A DNA stretch of 24,294 nucleotides from Hymenochaete sp. R1 (Eukaryota > Basidiomycota > Agaricomycetes > Hymenochaetales > Hymenochaetaceae), in contig JAFREE010000248.1 of NCBI GenBank assembly GCA_019400425.1, positions 1 to 24,294 on the forward strand. The letters are read 5' to 3'. Under the pieces are notes generated by a model. The model made no database searches, was not told where the DNA came from, and saw only the letters and a list, made by a program, of their open reading frames with translations. Of this stretch, positions 21,429-24,294 are shown piece by piece (within the stretch, counting starts at the first letter, position 1; each line of letters starts with the position of its first letter). The translations under genes were made by a program, and so were the position numbers.

Positions 21429-21439
21429 GGTTATGAGCC
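21429..21439 (+). other. Primer binding site, half-tRNA iMet type
   Basis: GGTTATGAGCC directly follows the LTR. Its reverse complement GGCTCATAACC is the anticodon stem-loop of eukaryotic initiator tRNA-Met, not its 3' end. Drosophila copia and yeast Ty5 prime from such a half-tRNA. Confidence 0.75.
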
Positions 21440-21514
21440 TTGGCTGAGCGTGCCACTCAGCCAGTAACCCTACAAGTCGTCTAAACATATCCACACCTGA
21501 AGCCACAGTTACCC

Positions 21515-22348
21515 ATGGCTATTACTTGCAGCATGAGTGCCCCACCAGACAAACACACTACCAACAACACACCTATTCGTGCCACCGTCACCATGCCACC
21601 CAATACGAGTAGTCAGCCACAACCCACAGTCGTCAATGTCGAAGCCGAAGTCCGAACAGCGAATGCAGAACGTACTCATCAGCTAACGACACTGGACGAA
21701 TCAGCCGAAAGAGTATCTAGGTCTCGATCATCTGAGCTAAACGACCTGACGGATATGGGACAACAACTGCACCCAGATGCCGGTCGTCGTTCGCGATCCC
21801 GATCCAGGAACTCTGAGAACTCACACTCACCGCGTACTAAGAAGCGAGCACAATCACACTATACCAGACGAGCTAGTTTTCATCAGCCTCAACAACTACT
21901 GTCTCAGAGTCTCGGCAACTACATACCTTGGTCAGCCTATATGAAGCTTGCCCTCTCTGATGATGTTCTCTGGCTGGATGTCCTCGAAACTGCTTACTCG
22001 TCGGAAGATCTGGAACGAGAAGGTCTTGGTGAAGCGGATCGAGTAGTACGGAAACACATCATGCTCAGCGTTGAAATGAGCGAGATTTCCGCCATTGCGT
22101 CTGCTCGAACGGCGAATGAGATGTGGAGGATCCTACGAGACAAGTACGAAGGAGCTGTTGATTCGGTAACCGCTAAAAGGGATTTCTACGGAACCACCAT
22201 CCAGGACACTACTCCAGTCAAGGTACACATAGATCGGATGATTACCTTGCGATCAAATATGGAGCGGTCTGGTACTTCTGTTACCGATGATGAGTTCCTG
22301 ATCACTCTGAAGTATAGAACAATGTGCTCAGCTAACCGTTACAGATGA
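21515..22348 (+). CDS. gag: Copia gag, truncated by an LTR-like insertion
   Basis: The nucleocapsid precursor region of the element. The ORF opens at ATG 21515, 76 nt after the primer site, and runs 277 codons. The first half is low in hydrophobics and contains an Arg/Ser-rich basic segment (RRSRSRSRNS, near residues 91-100). The second half matches the copia gag core: IPWSAYMKLALSDDVLWLD, then VRKHIMLSVEMSEI, TANEMWRILRDKYEG and a DDEFLITL segment. The native sequence stops at about 22310; the last dozen codons are read from inserted LTR-like DNA and end at TGA 22346-22348. The zinc knuckles that belong to gag lie downstream in the next open frame. Confidence 0.85.
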   Translation: MAITCSMSAPPDKHTTNNTPIRATVTMPPNTSSQPQPTVVNVEAEVRTANAERTHQLTTLDESAERVSRSRSSELNDLTDMGQQLHPDAGRRSRSRSRNSENSHSPRTKKRAQSHYTRRASFHQPQQLLSQSLGNYIPWSAYMKLALSDDVLWLDVLETAYSSEDLEREGLGEADRVVRKHIMLSVEMSEISAIASARTANEMWRILRDKYEGAVDSVTAKRDFYGTTIQDTTPVKVHIDRMITLRSNMERSGTSVTDDEFLITLKYRTMCSANRYR

Positions 22349-22528
22349 TGGTAATAGCTGTTATATATATACCTATAGAACAATGTGCTAAAGTAACAAG
22401 TGAATAAACAAGTATAGTAATGTGTGTTAAAGATGAACGTACCTCAGCTAACCGTTACAGATGATGGTAATAGCTGAGGTTCGAACATGTTATGAAAGAG
22501 TCTGAAATAGTAGAATGTTCGGCTGACA
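22311..22528 (-). repeat. Inverted, diverged LTR-like insertion inside gag
   Basis: Read on the - strand from 22528 it begins TGTCAGCCGAAC like the 5' LTR, shares GTTCGAACCTCAGCT and TTAGCTGAGGT in the same order, and has the same architecture: a 32-nt hairpin unit twice (22445-22476 and 22329-22360), each followed on that strand by a terminal motif (TATAGAACAATGTGCT on the + strand, 22374-22389 and 22313-22328). Length is close to the 215-bp LTR. The remaining sequence differs, so it is a related family, not a copy of this element's own LTR. Flanks CTGAA and CTGGA may be a worn 5-bp target duplication; the left border is uncertain by a few bases. Confidence 0.75.
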
Positions 22529-22641
22529 CTGGATATAAAAGGAAACGATCGACTCGCAACTCTCGTCGACACTACAACACACCCAACATGAAGCACTCCC
22601 TGCTGAACCCCAATCGGCGTCTCCTGCGTGGTGATGTTTGA

Positions 22642-24294
22642 CGGTCAGAACATCCAACAGTCGAGAGGTTCATGACGTACATATTGTCCCTGGACGATGA
22701 ACCCCTCGCGCCGTCGAAGCGATCCAAAGACTCCAACCAGACTACGTCCTTCAAGCCAAAGTCGGACTCTGGTACACCTGCCAAGAACACCGAACCAAAC
22801 TGTCTGAACTGCGGAAAGGGAAATCATCTGACAGAAGTTTGTCGGCAGCAAGGTGGAGCACAGGAGCGCCAGTGTACAGGATGCGGAAGATATGGGCATG
22901 TTGTGGAAAAATGCTATAAACAAGGAGGTAATGAGGAGAAATCGCGTACGGGAGTTCCCAAATCTCTAGTACAAACGGCGCAGCTCACTTCAGAGAACAA
23001 ACCCAAAGACCCGGAGAAAGAACTGGATCCGAAGGCAATTCTGGAGGAACTTAAACAATTGCGTGAGGAGATGAAATGTCAGAATAATCAATATGGGAAC
23101 TCACTATATGCTGAATCGACTCGCGCTCTTGTGGCTTCTCCGCAACTCTCTTCAGGACAAGGCGAACGTGGAATAACTTTTGTCTGCGACTCTGGGGCGA
23201 CTTCTCACATGGTTAATGACGCCAGCCTCTTCTCGTCATTTGTAGGATGCGACGTGGAGGTGCGCACTGCAAATGAAAGTTCCCCGCTACGCGCGACTGC
23301 AATTGGGACGGTACACGTTCAGGCTGCAAATGACGAGCTCTGCAGGCCTATCACCTTGAAACGTGCACTGTATGTTCCAGGGCTCAGCTCAAATCTCCTG
23401 TCGGTACGCAGACTTCACGTGGAAGGTTATCGCCTCTCGTTTGAACCTAACTCCGTCATCCTGCAATACGATGATGAGACAATAGCGAACGGCATGGTTC
23501 TCAACGAACTATATGTCTTCCTTATGTGCCGACCCTTCCACGAACTAGCGACGCTGTCCATTAACTCCAGACCGCCGCCTTGTACCACGACGTGGAACAC
23601 ATTGCACTGTGCGGCGGGTCACATCAATCTAAAGACAATAAAGTCAGCATTCACAAAGGGAAGAGTCAAGCCCTTGGAGATACGCAAGGATACAGTTAAG
23701 GAGTGTATTCCCTGCACTATCTCCAAGATGCCGGCCGGGAAATTTGAGTCCAGAAACACTGAGTATACAGCGGTCGGTGACTTACTAAGCGCAGACTTAA
23801 TGTTCTTCGATCGAACGTCTGTCTCAGGCTACACATTAGCCGCAGTCTTCATCGACTCCTTCTCCAACTACGTGTGGGCATATCCACTTCGTAGGAAGGA
23901 CGCGCAGACCCTAGTGAACATCTGGTCAGAACTTGTCAGCTTCATTCAGGCTCGTACGAACCGACCTGTCAAAGAACTGCAAACTGACAACGGGGGCGAA
24001 TGGGTCAACTCTCTAATGTCCTCATATAACAAAGGAAAAGGCATTACTCACCGAACGACCGTACCGTACGCCCATGCCATGAATGGAAAAGTTGAACGCG
24101 CAATAAGAACTCTATCGGATGGCACCCGATCGAATCTTCAAGCCGTTGACTCAGACTCCTTGTGGCCCAACGCTCTATCCCATATGCTCCACGCTCGGAA
24201 TCGTCTTGCGCAGTCGTTGTTACGGTTCAACACCGTTCATACGCTTGGTAAGCGTACCCCATTACTTCATTTCTTTCTTTGTCATCATATTCTT
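22642..24294 (+). CDS. pol: Copia pol: zinc knuckles, protease, integrase (open to window edge)
   Basis: Polyprotein frame opening after TGA 22639-22641 and open to the last base; the first ATG is 22672, but a start need not lie here because it probably continued from gag. Two CCHC knuckles, CLNCGKGNHLTEVC (22801-22842) and CTGCGRYGHVVEKC (22873-22914), bind the RNA. The aspartic protease site is FVCDSGAT (Asp at 23188). The GAG-pre-integrase HHCC zinc site has His at 23605 and 23620, Cys at 23704 and 23713. The integrase core has Asp at 23794 (SADLMFF), Asp at 23986 (LQTDNGGEW) and Glu at 24094 (GKVERAIRTL), with 35 residues between the last two, the standard D-D-x35-E. No stop or frameshift in 551 codons. 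Reverse transcriptase lies outside. The closing residues, from about 24249, no longer resemble integrase. Confidence 0.92.

Larger units (their letters stand above)
21214..24294 (+). mobile_element. Ty1/copia-type LTR retrotransposon (3' end outside window)
   Basis: Pseudoviridae-like element in the order 5' LTR, primer site, gag, zinc knuckles, protease, GAG-pre-integrase and integrase. Integrase before reverse transcriptase marks the copia type; reverse transcriptase, RNase H and the 3' LTR lie beyond the right edge. The pol frame is open for over 1.6 kb with all catalytic residues visible, but gag is broken by an inverted LTR-like insertion and gag and pol are in different frames, so this copy is probably not autonomous. 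The base before the LTR cannot be matched to a target-site duplication because the far end is missing. Confidence 0.9.

Overview
The window looks like nuclear DNA of a filamentous basidiomycete, probably an agaricomycete. Genes carry several introns of about 50-90 nt with GT(A/G)NGT donors and CTRAY-type branch points. The recognisable proteins fit a fungus: a GPI-type chitin deacetylase, an FCY1-type cytosine deaminase, a dynactin p25 subunit and a local family of DUF6533-type multi-pass membrane proteins. The taxonomic call is inference from gene content and intron style.

Layout. Positions 3-169 hold the probable 3' end of an unidentified + strand gene. A chitin deacetylase lies on the - strand (1433-3003, four exons, 464 aa). 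After a gene-poor stretch comes a - strand cytosine deaminase (5021-5898, four exons, 199 aa) that needs a 14-nt microexon to rebuild its active-site motif. From about 6.2 to 21 kb the window is a duplicated, rearranged block. It runs: a decayed copy of the dynactin p25 gene (6221-6722, -); DUF6533-like gene A (8885-10709, +, possibly disabled); gene B (11211-12979, -); gene C (15239-17039, +); an orphan coiled-coil gene (17184-18654, -); a truncated copy D (18930-19374, -); and the intact dynactin p25 gene (20178-20963, -). A and B converge, and C and D repeat that arrangement with the orphan gene sitting where the rest of D should be. Genes B and C each need a 5-nt internal exon at the same place; in A the matching 5 nt reads as a stop.

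From 21214 to the right edge lies a Ty1/copia-type LTR retrotransposon. It has a 215-bp 5' LTR, a primer site matching the anticodon stem-loop of initiator tRNA-Met (half-tRNA priming), a gag ORF and a long open pol frame with zinc knuckles, protease, HHCC and a complete D-D-x35-E integrase. The element runs off the window before reverse transcriptase. Its gag is interrupted by an inverted, diverged copy of the same kind of LTR.

The genes do not form one pathway. Chitin deacetylase acts at the cell wall, cytosine deaminase in pyrimidine salvage and p25 in dynein/dynactin cargo transport. The membrane-protein family has no known function. No RNA genes or CRISPR arrays were seen. All exon structures are manual reconstructions from splice signals, reading frame and comparison between copies, without transcript data.
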